Positions 53,614 through 62,392 are shown, counted from the stretch's first letter. The stretch is 64,000 nt of DNA from Pontibacter beigongshangensis (GCF_014332515.1 NZ_VFSD01000029.1:1-64000), one strand, 5' to 3'. Made by a program: numbers and translations. The notes: generated by a model from the sequence alone, not told the origin.

Positions 53614-54372
53614 TTAGAAGGCGTAAGCCGCGCCGCCGTCTACAGGCATCAGCACGCCATTTATGTAGCTGGCAGCACCGGAAGAAAGGAAAAGGGCGGC
53701 ATGCCCGATATCAGCTGGTTTTCCGAATTGTTTAAAAGGAATACGGCCCATAATCTTTGCTTTCCGCTCCGGGTCGGCCTCAATGGCCTTGTGCAGCATA
53801 TCCGACTCTATCCAGCCGGGAGCTATAGCATTTATCCGGATGCCGTATTTACTATAGTCGGCTACCATGCCCCGCATTAAACCGGTGAGGGCTGTTTTGG
53901 CTGTTGTATAAGCCACTACCCGATCCATGGCCATAAAGGCCGACATGGAGCTTATCAGGAGAATGGAGCCTTTGTTCCGTTGGCTCATCCGGTTGGCCAC
54001 CTCCCTCGACAAGGAAAAAACGCTCAGCAGGTTGGTCTGCAACACCGCCAGGTACTCCTCATCGGTGGTTTCGCTCATTGGCTTTTTGAGGTGGCGCCCG
54101 GCATTGTTTACCAGGATGCTAACAGGCCCCCATTGCGTTTCTACCTGCTGTACAAAGTCGGGGATACCTTTCTGCTCTGAGATATCATTCACCAGATACG
54201 TGGCATTTTCTCCTAGTTCAGCCACGGCTTTTTGGAGCACCTCTTCTTTTCTGCCGGAGATAACCACCCGGGCTCCTGCCTGCACAAAAGCAGCGGCAAT
54301 CCCGAAACCTATACCTGTTCCACCACCAGTTATCAGCGCCAGTTCGTTTTTCAATGATAAAAGATTGTTCAT
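53614..54372 (-). CDS. SDR-family oxidoreductase
   Basis: A 252-aa cytoplasmic dehydrogenase. Cofactor motif GGGTGIGFGIA near residue 16, NNAGRHL, catalytic Ser in LLISSMSAF and YTTAKTAL (Tyr-x-x-x-Lys). It ends VPVDGGAAYAF. It resembles gluconate-5-dehydrogenase and 2-keto-3-deoxygluconate dehydrogenase members. A sugar-acid oxidation step is inferred from the operon; the exact substrate is open. Confidence 0.9.
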   Translation of the reverse strand: MNNLLSLKNELALITGGGTGIGFGIAAAFVQAGARVVISGRKEEVLQKAVAELGENATYLVNDISEQKGIPDFVQQVETQWGPVSILVNNAGRHLKKPMSETTDEEYLAVLQTNLLSVFSLSREVANRMSQRNKGSILLISSMSAFMAMDRVVAYTTAKTALTGLMRGMVADYSKYGIRINAIAPGWIESDMLHKAIEADPERKAKIMGRIPFKQFGKPADIGHAALFLSSGAASYINGVLMPVDGGAAYAF

Positions 54373-54386
54373 GGTAACGATTTGTT

Positions 54387-55079
54387 TTACATGATCCCGA
54401 ATTTTCTGAAGGCATCTACCGTACTCATCCCCTCCTCCAGCGCCTGCTGCACCAGCTTTTCGCCACGTGCTTTTTCGATTGCCCCGCTGAAGACCTCCTC
54501 CACTACCTCCTGCGGCACAATCAGCACGCCATCTATGTCGCCAAAAACAACATCGCCGGGGCTCACCCGGACGCCATTAAACTCAATCGGGATTCTGTAG
54601 TCCAGTACCTTGCCGCGTGGCCCCTGGTCCTGGGCATAACTGCCAAGCGAAAAGCAAGGGAAATTTAAGCGCAGTATTTCCGAAGTATCGCGCGAATAAC
54701 CGTCTACCACGGCTCCGGCAGCGCCTAGTTTAAGGGCGCGGGTACTCATCAGGCCGCCCCACAGGGCATAGCGCGGCGAAGACCCGGAGCAGATGTACAC
54801 CTCCTGCGGCTGCAGGCTATCGAGGGCCTCGAACATGAGCCCGAAAGGCTTTTTCATCAGGGGGTTGTTAGATCCGGAGGCAACTTCCTCAAAAACATCT
54901 GCCTCCAGCACCGGCATAGCCCGGCCTATGACCACCATGCTGCTGTGCAAAGGTTTTATTGCCGGTGCAACAAATTGATGCAGGTATCCGAGTTTATCTA
55001 AAATATCGCCCACCAGCGCCGTAAACAATTCTTTTCGGGCTATAGCGAATAGTTCCTCATCATTTTTCCAAAGAGACAT
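54387..55079 (-). CDS. RraA-like/HMG aldolase family protein
   Basis: A 230-aa protein of the RraA fold (GDILDKLGYLHQFV, GSSPRYALWGGLMSTRALKL, GAVVDGYSRDT, GDVVFGDIDGVLIVP). The GGLMSTRA...GAVVDGYSRD segment holds the residues that bind metal and substrate in 4-hydroxy-4-methyl-2-oxoglutarate aldolases. True RNase E inhibitors are shorter (about 160 aa), so an aldolase or decarboxylase acting on a keto acid is more likely here. It lies 14 bp before the SDR gene. Confidence 0.85.
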   Translation of the reverse strand: MSLWKNDEELFAIARKELFTALVGDILDKLGYLHQFVAPAIKPLHSSMVVIGRAMPVLEADVFEEVASGSNNPLMKKPFGLMFEALDSLQPQEVYICSGSSPRYALWGGLMSTRALKLGAAGAVVDGYSRDTSEILRLNFPCFSLGSYAQDQGPRGKVLDYRIPIEFNGVRVSPGDVVFGDIDGVLIVPQEVVEEVFSGAIEKARGEKLVQQALEEGMSTVDAFRKFGIM

Positions 55080-55178
55080 AATAAGAGCGTGTTAAAAGAT
55101 AGATAGTGTGTTTAATTCTGTAGTGTTCAGCCAGATCCTTCCGTTTTCAAAATCCGGGATCTTAGCACTTTTGGTTGG

Positions 55179-56309
55179 CTATTTTGCTTCTTTCTGCTGG
55201 TAAGCGGTGCAGTTCCTGTCTATTTCATCCCAATCCAATTCAACGCCAAGCCCGGGCTTATCCGGCACATGAATATAGCCGAGGCTATCGACTGGCAGCG
55301 GGTCTTTCATAGGAAACTGAAAGACGGTTTCGGGAATAAAGTATTCAAAATACTCACAGTTTTTAATGGCACAGCTCACATGTAAATTCGCCATTTCCAG
55401 GGGGCCGGTGGTGGTGGTATGGATCTCGCAGCGCATTCCAAACGCTTCCGCCAGGTGCGCGATTTTCAGGGTGCCCGTGATGCCGTGCTTCCACGACACA
55501 TCGGCACGCACAATATCGACGGCCTTTTGCTGAATGGCCTGGGCTACGCCCCAATGGCAGCCCCGGGTAGTTTCGGTGCCGGCGATGGGAATGTCGAGTG
55601 CGGCCGTAAGCTGGGCATATTTGTGGAGCTCGAAGTCGCGGAAAGGCTCTTCGAACCACAGATAATCCAGCTTCTCCAGGTGGCGCCCCACCCTAATGGC
55701 TTCTTCCAGGGAATACTCCCCCACCGGATCAGTCAGCAGGATGGCATCTTTGCCCAGTTCATCCCGCAGGGCCTGGTGTACTTCCATATCCGTTCTCCAG
55801 GGGCCGGGCGGGTGCGCTTTATAAGCGTTGATGCCACGATTTGCATAGGCCTTTGCTTCTGAAATATAATCTGCTACCTCGTTATGAAACAGGCCACTGG
55901 CATACACGGGCAAAGAAGTGCGGTAAGCGCCCAGATATTTATACAGGGGCAGGTTGGCGGCTTTAGCGGCCAGTTCCCACAGGGCTACATCGATGGGGCC
56001 AGGCAGGTAAACCGGGAAGAAGGTGATATGCCGGTCGATGGTCCAGAACTCGTGCCAGATCGCCTCCCGCTCATAGATGCTCCTGCCCAGTATGACCGGG
56101 AAAATATTGTCGTGCAGATAGCTTTCGGTAACCCTCCCCGATCGGGCCGCCACGGCACTTACCTCGCTTACCAGGCCGGTATCGGTGGTTATTTTCAGAA
56201 CAACAATATCCCAGGGCATGGGGCTGCGGCCTGTCCTGCTGCGGTCGAATAAGGGGATATTCCGTTCTACCAGCCAGGTTTCTGCCTTTACAATAATATG
56301 ATCCGTCAT
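55179..56309 (-). CDS. Enolase-superfamily sugar-acid dehydratase/isomerase (MR/MLE type)
   Basis: A 376-aa cytoplasmic enzyme. The MR/MLE N-terminal cap (about 5-120) precedes a barrel with the Lys motif NAYKAHPPG, metal ligands in LLTDPVGEY, WFEEPFRDF and IAGTETTRG, and the late Asp (VRADVSW) and His (CEIHTTTTG) that serve as a general base pair. This arrangement is typical of acid-sugar dehydratases of the mandelate racemase subgroup. First gene of the operon; its upstream region carries a 12-bp palindrome. The substrate cannot be read from sequence. Confidence 0.88.
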   Translation of the reverse strand: MTDHIIVKAETWLVERNIPLFDRSRTGRSPMPWDIVVLKITTDTGLVSEVSAVAARSGRVTESYLHDNIFPVILGRSIYEREAIWHEFWTIDRHITFFPVYLPGPIDVALWELAAKAANLPLYKYLGAYRTSLPVYASGLFHNEVADYISEAKAYANRGINAYKAHPPGPWRTDMEVHQALRDELGKDAILLTDPVGEYSLEEAIRVGRHLEKLDYLWFEEPFRDFELHKYAQLTAALDIPIAGTETTRGCHWGVAQAIQQKAVDIVRADVSWKHGITGTLKIAHLAEAFGMRCEIHTTTTGPLEMANLHVSCAIKNCEYFEYFIPETVFQFPMKDPLPVDSLGYIHVPDKPGLGVELDWDEIDRNCTAYQQKEAK

Positions 56310-56422
56310 CTAATAAGTATCAGGTTGTGGGTCAGCATCATCAGCTATCAGTCAGGTTACAAGGGGGGGCTGCCAACAGCAGCCCGTTCAGCAGAACATG
56401 CCCCAAAGCCCGTTAGACTAAC

Positions 56423-56434
56423 TAACAATTGTTA
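56423..56434. promoter_or_regulatory. Palindromic site upstream of the sugar-acid operon
   Basis: TAACAATTGTTA is a 12-bp perfect palindrome 114 bp before the first gene of the operon. It may be an operator for a regulator encoded elsewhere (GntR or LacI type). No regulator gene is adjacent. Confidence 0.35.
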
Positions 56435-56712
56435 AACAATATAAATAAAACTTATCGCTGAATCCAAAAGGTTTCAGCCTTTTTCCTGATTTTCCCTGTG
56501 CATTAGCCCGCCTACAATTGGCGTTCCCGTGCCTTGACTCTTTACAAGCGTCTTTGTTTTATGCGTGCAGAGGATGCAAAATGGTTTGGATTGGCAAAGC
56601 TCATGCACCTGGCAGCACAACTAGCTTGGCAACAGGTAAAGGCAGGCTACCGACACTACTACCGGCGCCTACTGGCCACAGCAGCATTAAAGCAACCTGT
56701 GTGGCCACCAAG

Positions 56713-56762
56713 GAGCAACGGCAGCAGAGCCTCTGGAGGGCCTTTTTGATTGGAATAATTTG
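56713..56762 (-). repeat. Dispersed intergenic repeat, copy 16
   Basis: On the minus strand: AATTATTCCAATCAAAAAGG, CCCTCCAGAGGC, TCTGCTGCCGTTGCTCC. It is the left end of a second paired block, with copy 17. Confidence 0.8.
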
Positions 56763-56888
56763 TTTAATGTGCTGATGGATTAATGTGCCGATGTGCTAAT
56801 TATTCGGTTTGGAGATAAGAAAATTTGAAGATGAATGACCAGAGCGCGCTCTAAACACTCATAATTCTAAACTCTTAAAAAGTCCAGT

Positions 56889-56912
56889 GTCTTATGTCCT
56901 GCACCGTGTGCC
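56889..56912 (+). repeat. 7-bp tandem array (GTCTTAT type)
   Basis: GTCTTAT, GTCCTGC, ACCGTGT and a partial unit, adjacent to repeat copy 17, as at 50606. Confidence 0.55.
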
Positions 56913-56921
56913 CTTTTTAAA

Positions 56922-56961
56922 GAGCAGCCGGTCCGGAGGGGTACTTTTATTCAAATAATCT
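56922..56961 (-). repeat. Dispersed intergenic repeat, copy 17
   Basis: On the minus strand: GATTATTTGAATAAAAGTAC, CCCTCCGGACC, GGCTGCTC. The tail is short. Same orientation as copy 16. Confidence 0.75.
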
Positions 56962-57125
56962 GGTTTGGCAGCAACCTCCAGGCGCGCTGTTTCCGGATTG
57001 ATCGGCTGAGAATGGAGAAAAAGGGAATGATCTATGGGGGCAAAGACAAAAAAGACTGCAAGCTTTTATTTTGCAGGGTGCCTTATCAGAACTGGCATCT
57101 GAGGGTTTCTGAACAGATATTTAAC

Positions 57126-57164
57126 CCAAAAGCCGCCTCTACAAAACGTATTGGCGGCTTTTGG
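57126..57164. terminator. Bidirectional terminator-like hairpin
   Basis: CCAAAAGCCGCC at 57126-57137 pairs with GGCGGCTTTTGG at 57153-57164 across a 15-nt loop. The A/T parts of the stem supply short U-tracts in both directions. It lies between the GH32 gene and the sugar-acid operon, though about 230 bp from the GH32 stop. Confidence 0.5.
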
Positions 57165-57396
57165 TGTCTAACTATAAAACGGGAGGAGTTTTATCCTCAT
57201 CCATAAATCGTTTATTTTAAAATATATTCGCTCGGGTATCGGAATTTGCTTCACCTTTTGTACAAATAACAAAATGTCGTGACATGTGTGTCGTTTTTAT
57301 CATGGTGATGCCATTCATGGTTCCGGAAAGTTTAGTCGCAGCCTAAATGAGGGAGGAGTATCGCTGCGATTTACTTCACGATGCACTTTGTATTAG

Positions 57397-59061
57397 TCAG
57401 CTCTTGGTTGAGGTTCCACCCGGAATAGATGTCAACTCAGATAATTTGCCAGATTTAAGGACATACTGCCCTTCTTTAGAAAGCAGCTTTATTTTAGTAA
57501 AAGGACTTTCCGGAAAGTAAATAGCCGTCATGACTGTTTTGCCGCCATCAGCAAATAATTCCACTGAGGCCACATCCACCACTAAACGCAAGTCAAAAGA
57601 CTTATCAGCAGCTATTCGGGGACCATACTGTACTCCGCCAAACTTGTCGGAGAAACCCTGATCGCCTGCATCGGTTCTGTCGATATAGTACTGGTTCTGG
57701 CTGGCATTGTACCCTATCAGCACCTTCTGATTTTGGTCGTTCGATAGTTCAATGGCGAAATCTCCGGCAGATGCTGTTGGCTCCAGTTCCAGGTTCAGGT
57801 CGAAAGTGGCGGTAGGGGCAGGAAACTCGGTAGATAGATCCAGGGATCCGGAAACTGACTGAGCCTCCAGGTTATGTGCGGTTCCCATATATTGCTGCAG
57901 TTCTTTCACCGGCTCAGACACCACGCGCAAGCCGGCAGGTGTGTTCTCCAGTGTTAGGGTGCGGGCTATGGTCAGGGCGCTGCGCCAGCTTTGAGTGGGC
58001 ACTACGTTGGCATAATCCCAGTTGCTCATCCAGCCTATAAACAGCCGTCGGCCATCCTGCTCCGGCACGTTGGCCCAGGTTACGCCGGCGTAGTTGTCGC
58101 GGCCATAGTCGAGCCAGATGCCTTCGTGCCCTTTTCTGTCTCCTGAAGTGGTTGGCTTGCTGCGCAGGTCGGCTTCAAACTGCTTATCCATCACAAATTT
58201 GCTCCCGTCAAAATCGCCGATAAAATATTGCGTGGCCGATCCTCCGTTTGGCCCTCCGGGATTTATGCTCACCAGCAGCACCCATTTCTCCTGTTGTGTT
58301 CCCTCTACAGGCAGCTTGAACAGATCAGGGCATTCCCATACTCCGCCGTGCCCACCAATTCCTTTCCCGAAGTCGCTTTCCAGTTTCCAGTCGAGCAGGT
58401 TTTTGGAGGAGTAGAAGCTGATATGATCGGCTACGGCCAGGGTCATGATCCATTTTTTGCCCGCCTCGTACCAGCTCACCTTCGGATCTCTGAAATCGCG
58501 GATGCCGGGGTTCTTCACGACCGGGTTCTTTGCATATTTTTCCCAGGTGCGGCCGTTGTCGAGGCTGTAGGCGATGCCCTGGGTCTGGTAATCGATGCGG
58601 CCCGCTCTCTCGCCTTCCATGTCGTGGTAAGTGTAAATGGCGACCATGGCCGGATTGTCTTTGGTGCCCAGGCCGGAGGTGTTGTTTACGTCTACCACGG
58701 CACTTCCGGAGAAGATCATACCAAGGCTGTCCGGGTACAGCGCAACGGGCAGGTGCTCCCACTTAATGAGGTCTTTGCTCACGGCATGGCCCCAGTGCAT
58801 GGGTGCCCACACGGTGGTATCGGGGTTATGCTGGTAGAACAGGTGGTACTCTCCGTTGTGGTACACCATGCCGTTCGGGTCGTTCATCCAATTGGCTGGC
58901 GGTGTAAAGTGGAACTTCGGCCTGTGCTGTTCGTCGGTGGTTTCTGTCTGCTGCAAACTGGCTGTAGCGGTGGTTTCGGTTGTGTTTGTGCCGGTGTTAC
59001 AGGCAAATACTGTAGCAGCTGCCAGTAGGGCAAAACTATTTACTACTTGTTTAATTTTCAT
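57397..59061 (-). CDS. GH32 exo-fructanase (levanase/inulinase type)
   Basis: A 554-aa lipoprotein (TVFACNTGTN). The five-bladed propeller carries the classic triad: nucleophile Asp in NWMNDPNGMVY, Asp of FRDPKVSW and acid/base Glu in VWECPDLF. The C-terminal beta-sandwich (about 400-545) has DVASVELFADGGKTVMT. It releases fructose from levan or inulin, in the periplasm or at the outer membrane. It is the most downstream gene of the partial fructan locus. Repeat copy 18 lies upstream, antisense. Confidence 0.94.
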   Translation of the reverse strand: MKIKQVVNSFALLAAATVFACNTGTNTTETTATASLQQTETTDEQHRPKFHFTPPANWMNDPNGMVYHNGEYHLFYQHNPDTTVWAPMHWGHAVSKDLIKWEHLPVALYPDSLGMIFSGSAVVDVNNTSGLGTKDNPAMVAIYTYHDMEGERAGRIDYQTQGIAYSLDNGRTWEKYAKNPVVKNPGIRDFRDPKVSWYEAGKKWIMTLAVADHISFYSSKNLLDWKLESDFGKGIGGHGGVWECPDLFKLPVEGTQQEKWVLLVSINPGGPNGGSATQYFIGDFDGSKFVMDKQFEADLRSKPTTSGDRKGHEGIWLDYGRDNYAGVTWANVPEQDGRRLFIGWMSNWDYANVVPTQSWRSALTIARTLTLENTPAGLRVVSEPVKELQQYMGTAHNLEAQSVSGSLDLSTEFPAPTATFDLNLELEPTASAGDFAIELSNDQNQKVLIGYNASQNQYYIDRTDAGDQGFSDKFGGVQYGPRIAADKSFDLRLVVDVASVELFADGGKTVMTAIYFPESPFTKIKLLSKEGQYVLKSGKLSELTSIPGGTSTKS

Positions 59062-59116
59062 CGTATTGCTTGATTAAATGATGGTCGATTCAAAGAAAAA
59101 CTTAAGTGTGCAGGAG

Positions 59117-59172
59117 CAATTATTCTAATAAAAAACGCCCTCCAGAGCCACTTTCTGCTCCTGATCCGGCTT
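59117..59172 (+). repeat. Dispersed intergenic repeat, copy 18
   Basis: On the plus strand: CAATTATTCTAATAAAAAAC, GCCCTCCAGAGCC, TTTCTGCTCCTGATCCGG. It is antisense to both flanking GH32 genes. Confidence 0.85.
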
Positions 59173-59198
59173 TGATGAGAGGGTTTCTCACGGAAGGT

Positions 59199-59224
59199 AA
59201 TTAGGTACTTGCGAGTACCTAATT
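59199..59224 (-). terminator. Hairpin downstream of the GH32-like gene
   Basis: A perfect 11-bp stem (AATTAGGTACT / AGTACCTAATT) with a 4-nt loop, 42 nt beyond the stop of the GH32-like gene. There is no U-tract, so it may protect the 3' end rather than terminate. Confidence 0.4.
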
Positions 59225-59266
59225 TCAGAAATTAGACTCTTATCCTATCATTCTAAGAAGAAACAA

Positions 59267-60847
59267 CTATTCCGGCCCCATCAGACTTACCTCACTAAAT
59301 TCAGCCTGTGTTCCCTGGGCAAAAACTCCCCATTGTTTGCCAGGCATGCCATAGATGCGGTTACTCAGCGCTGCCTTGCCGTTTATGTACACGACGCACA
59401 CCGTTCCGTCTATCACCACCTCTACATCGTATACTGTATCGGCTTTAAAATCAAATGGCACGCGGGTTACTTCTTGGGTGTTCCCTCCTGCCACTTGGTA
59501 GGCTGCCACCCGCCCACGCTGCGGCTCAAACACTATCCGGTAGGCTTGTTCCGCAGGATTATCAGCGTTAAATATAAAGCCGGAAGTACCGGTCTCATTA
59601 TTCACTTTTAGTTTGGCGTGCAACTTTCTGGAGCCGTTGACCGGGCTGAAGGTGTAGTAAGCCTCGGTACCGCTCCCGTTCAACTGATAGGAATTTCCGC
59701 TTGCTGCTACTGTTCCGGCCGACTTCTGTACCTGAAGCGTGAGGTTCTTTTTAAAGATATCAGAAACTGCCGAGGGTACTTTAACACCCAGTGTTCCGTC
59801 TGCCTCCTGGGTCAGTTCGTGAATGACCATGTTGCCGGCCCACTCCTTGTTGCCATTGTCATTCTCCGGGAGCCTTCTGGCCGTCCATCCAAAGGCATAG
59901 CGCTTGTTGCCATCCGTCTCTGTTTTGGCCGCATAAAAGAATTCCCCGTCCAGCATGTCGTGGGCAGGCGTGCGCCAGGGCCCTTCAGAAGAGTCGGCAA
60001 TGCGGTAGTGGGTGCCCTTGTTTGAGCTCCAGTTCTCAGAGAAGAACATGTACCAGTAGTTTCCCATCTTAAAGATGTCGGCGCATTCCATCATCAGGTA
60101 CCGCTCCTCCTCCGTGGTGGTATAGACAGGGCCTTGCACTGCCCAATCGTTTAGGGCCGGGTTCCTGGAGGTGAAGAGCAGCACAACCGCCTTTCGGCTA
60201 TCATTCGTCTGGGTGCTCTGCAGCATCCAGTACTCGTTTTTCTCCTGGTTGAAGAAAACATGTGGATCTCTGAAATCGAAATTGTAGTACCCGGCAGGAG
60301 CCGTTAATTTAAAAGAGGGATCCTTGGTCCAGGTTTTCAGGTCTTTGCTGGTGGCATAGAGCACACTTTCACGCGGGTTGTTCTGCACAAAGGAGGCGTT
60401 GCCGTTATGGCCCGTGTAATACATGTAGTAAGTATCGCCTACTTTGATGGTGGAGCCGGTACCGATGGCGAAGTCCGGTTGCGTGGCCGTGCCAAACGGG
60501 ATCATCTCCCCACCATAGGTGAACTCTGCCAGGTTAGCGCTTTCGAATTTATGAATGGCATGAAAACCCTGGCCCGCCGGTTTGCTCTGCGCATCGTGCA
60601 GAAAGAAAATGTGGAACTTTCCGTTATCGAAATAAGGCATGATATCGCCTACCCACCCGGTGGTGTTATAGGGGTTGGTGGTCCCCATCCAGCCAGTGGG
60701 CGGTTTAGGATAAAAGCCCACGGCCTTGTCGCTGCCGGTAACCGGTGTTGTCGTGTTCCCGGGCTCAGGGCTCTCTTTGCTGCAACTACAGGCAAACAGG
60801 CCCAGGCTCAGGGCCGCCACCGCCCAACTCTTCTTCAACTTCATCAT
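59267..60847 (-). CDS. Divergent GH32-like lipoprotein
   Basis: A 526-aa lipoprotein (LGLFACSCSKE). An N-terminal propeller of the GH32/GH43/GH68 type: the nucleophile block is WVGDIMPYFDNGKFHIFF in place of WMNDPNG, the second acid is in NFDFRDPHVFF, and the acid/base in LMMECADIFKMG. The C-terminal beta-sandwich (about 355-520) ends GKQWGVFAQGTQAEFSEV. All three catalytic acids appear present, so it is probably active on fructan, perhaps endo-acting or specialised for short oligosaccharides. It lies 83 bp after the DUF4960 gene with a hairpin between. Confidence 0.8.
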   Translation of the reverse strand: MMKLKKSWAVAALSLGLFACSCSKESPEPGNTTTPVTGSDKAVGFYPKPPTGWMGTTNPYNTTGWVGDIMPYFDNGKFHIFFLHDAQSKPAGQGFHAIHKFESANLAEFTYGGEMIPFGTATQPDFAIGTGSTIKVGDTYYMYYTGHNGNASFVQNNPRESVLYATSKDLKTWTKDPSFKLTAPAGYYNFDFRDPHVFFNQEKNEYWMLQSTQTNDSRKAVVLLFTSRNPALNDWAVQGPVYTTTEEERYLMMECADIFKMGNYWYMFFSENWSSNKGTHYRIADSSEGPWRTPAHDMLDGEFFYAAKTETDGNKRYAFGWTARRLPENDNGNKEWAGNMVIHELTQEADGTLGVKVPSAVSDIFKKNLTLQVQKSAGTVAASGNSYQLNGSGTEAYYTFSPVNGSRKLHAKLKVNNETGTSGFIFNADNPAEQAYRIVFEPQRGRVAAYQVAGGNTQEVTRVPFDFKADTVYDVEVVIDGTVCVVYINGKAALSNRIYGMPGKQWGVFAQGTQAEFSEVSLMGPE

Positions 60848-60891
60848 GATTGTTTTTCATTTACCGGCCTTCTGACCTGGTTCCTGGAATT

Positions 60892-60924
60892 TTGCCAGCT
60901 CCTGCTTTGGACAGGAGCTGGCAA
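60892..60924. other. Intergenic hairpin after the DUF4960 gene
   Basis: A perfect 13-bp stem (TTGCCAGCTCCTG / CAGGAGCTGGCAA) with a 7-nt loop, in the 83-bp gap between the DUF4960 and GH32-like genes. Without a clear U-tract it may be a processing or stabilising site that changes expression of the two genes. Confidence 0.5.
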
Positions 60925-60930
60925 TTTAAA

Positions 60931-62331
60931 TTACTCCCCTAAATATCGGATGGCATTCTCAGTCAAACGCTCAATGTTGTGCTTATAGCCGTTCGACTGG
61001 CTCGGGTTTCCGCTCGCATCCGGCTCATTGAACCAGTCATAGGCACCGAAGGCGATAATGACCGCATTGCCGTCGGTTGCACTGCCCGGAAACTCGGCAA
61101 TTCCCACACGGCCGTTCAGGTGATCATCCCATGACTCGCTAGCCAGGTTTATGCCTCCGGTCTGCTGTCTCCAGCCAGCCCCGTCGCCATAGCCTCCCCA
61201 CTCATTCACAAACCACCAGGCGGTATGATTCAGCCGGAAGGTCCCTTTCTCCAGCAAATAGGCTTTGCCAGTGTCATAGGTCTCCAGTCCCTGGAAGACC
61301 GGATGGCCTTCATTTCCCCGGAAGGAAATACCCCAGGAGTTGTCTCTGTCTACAAACCCATTGGGCAGGAAGTCTCCGAAAACGTTGTTTGGTCCTTTGC
61401 CCTGCGGCACCAGGCCGAGCGCCTCCACATAGCGGGTGGCGAACGTAGTGAGCAGTAGATTGCCGCCTTCCGCACGGTAAGCCTTAAGGGCAGTTACTAC
61501 CCTGGCATCCAGGGCAATGGCCGGAAGATCCGTGGCGGCATCGTGGTGCCACCAGATGACGGCGTATTCACTTAGGCTTCTGCCACCTGCTACATCCTGG
61601 AAAGAAATAAAAGACACATCGGAGAATTTGTTGAACAACCAGTCTGCCGCCTCTTTCTCATCGGGGTTGCTGATGGCGGCCCTGTTTGCTGCCGTGCTCA
61701 GGTACGCCACGGTAAGTCCTGAAGATTGCCTGCTCACCGTAACCGTATACTGCGTGCTGGTGCTGCCCGAGCTAACGGTATACACAACCGGCTCCGAAAA
61801 ATCAACCGATTCGCCGGATGGCGGGTTAATTGAAACGCCAGTAGATAATTCAATCTGAGGCTCGAGGGCCGTAACATCAGCATCGGCAGGCAGCACCAGC
61901 GAAATGGTTCTGGCTGTATTATCGATAGACCCGTTGACACCATTTATCGCAAACCGAAGAATCGGCTGCAGCACCTGTGCCCTTACCCTGTATTTTTTAT
62001 ACAGGTTTCCGTTCATAACAGTGTACTCCACCACACGGTTAAAGTCCGCAGCTCCAACTGCCGGCGTAATGGAGGCCCCTTCTGGTAGCGTAACGGCAGG
62101 TGTCACAGACGTAATGCTATTGCCGTAAGGAATCGTTACCAGCACCTCCCCGGTATTCTGATTGATATCTCCCTCAACGCCGTGAATCCGAAACGATTCC
62201 ATGCTCACAGGCACATTGATTACAAAGTCAGGATTGTCGAACTCCTCCTGGCATGAGAACAGCAGCAGGAAAATGACTGCCAGAAAGCCATACCTGGACT
62301 TGCCGGCCTTTTCAATAAAATTACGTTGCAT
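60931..62331 (-). CDS. DUF4960 surface fructan-binding lipoprotein
   Basis: A 466-aa lipoprotein (LLLFSCQEEF, Cys about 27). Two DUF5018-type immunoglobulin-like repeats (about 38-120 and 125-205; YTVMNGNLYKKYRVRAQV and YTVSSGSTSTQYTVTVS are the repeat ends) precede a DUF4960 domain (about 210-465; TVAYLSTAANRAAISNPDEK, YAVIWWHHDA). This domain is found in the surface glycan-binding protein of the Bacteroides levan locus. It lies about 60 bp downstream of the partial GH32 gene, matching the usual order. Confidence 0.85.
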   Translation of the reverse strand: MQRNFIEKAGKSRYGFLAVIFLLLFSCQEEFDNPDFVINVPVSMESFRIHGVEGDINQNTGEVLVTIPYGNSITSVTPAVTLPEGASITPAVGAADFNRVVEYTVMNGNLYKKYRVRAQVLQPILRFAINGVNGSIDNTARTISLVLPADADVTALEPQIELSTGVSINPPSGESVDFSEPVVYTVSSGSTSTQYTVTVSRQSSGLTVAYLSTAANRAAISNPDEKEAADWLFNKFSDVSFISFQDVAGGRSLSEYAVIWWHHDAATDLPAIALDARVVTALKAYRAEGGNLLLTTFATRYVEALGLVPQGKGPNNVFGDFLPNGFVDRDNSWGISFRGNEGHPVFQGLETYDTGKAYLLEKGTFRLNHTAWWFVNEWGGYGDGAGWRQQTGGINLASESWDDHLNGRVGIAEFPGSATDGNAVIIAFGAYDWFNEPDASGNPSQSNGYKHNIERLTENAIRYLGE

Positions 62332-62392
62332 AATTGAATCTCCTTATTTCTTAAATTCTTTCGTTTAATTTTCTATGTGCTTATAGCCTTGC

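Larger units (their letters stand above)
56310..57396. other. Intergenic region with paired repeats
   Basis: A 1087-bp stretch without a supported gene. It contains the palindrome at 56423-56434, repeat copies 16 and 17, a 7-bp array and a bidirectional hairpin at 57126-57164. Small frames at 56518-56775 and 57012-57206 have no recognisable domain. Confidence 0.5.

Noticed and set aside
56518..56775. 85-aa and 71-aa plus-strand frames
   Set aside because: No recognisable domain, overlapping each other and repeat copy 16. A decayed gene remnant is possible but cannot be supported.
57012..57206. 64-aa plus-strand frame
   Set aside because: Contains the terminator-like hairpin at 57126-57164 and has no domain.
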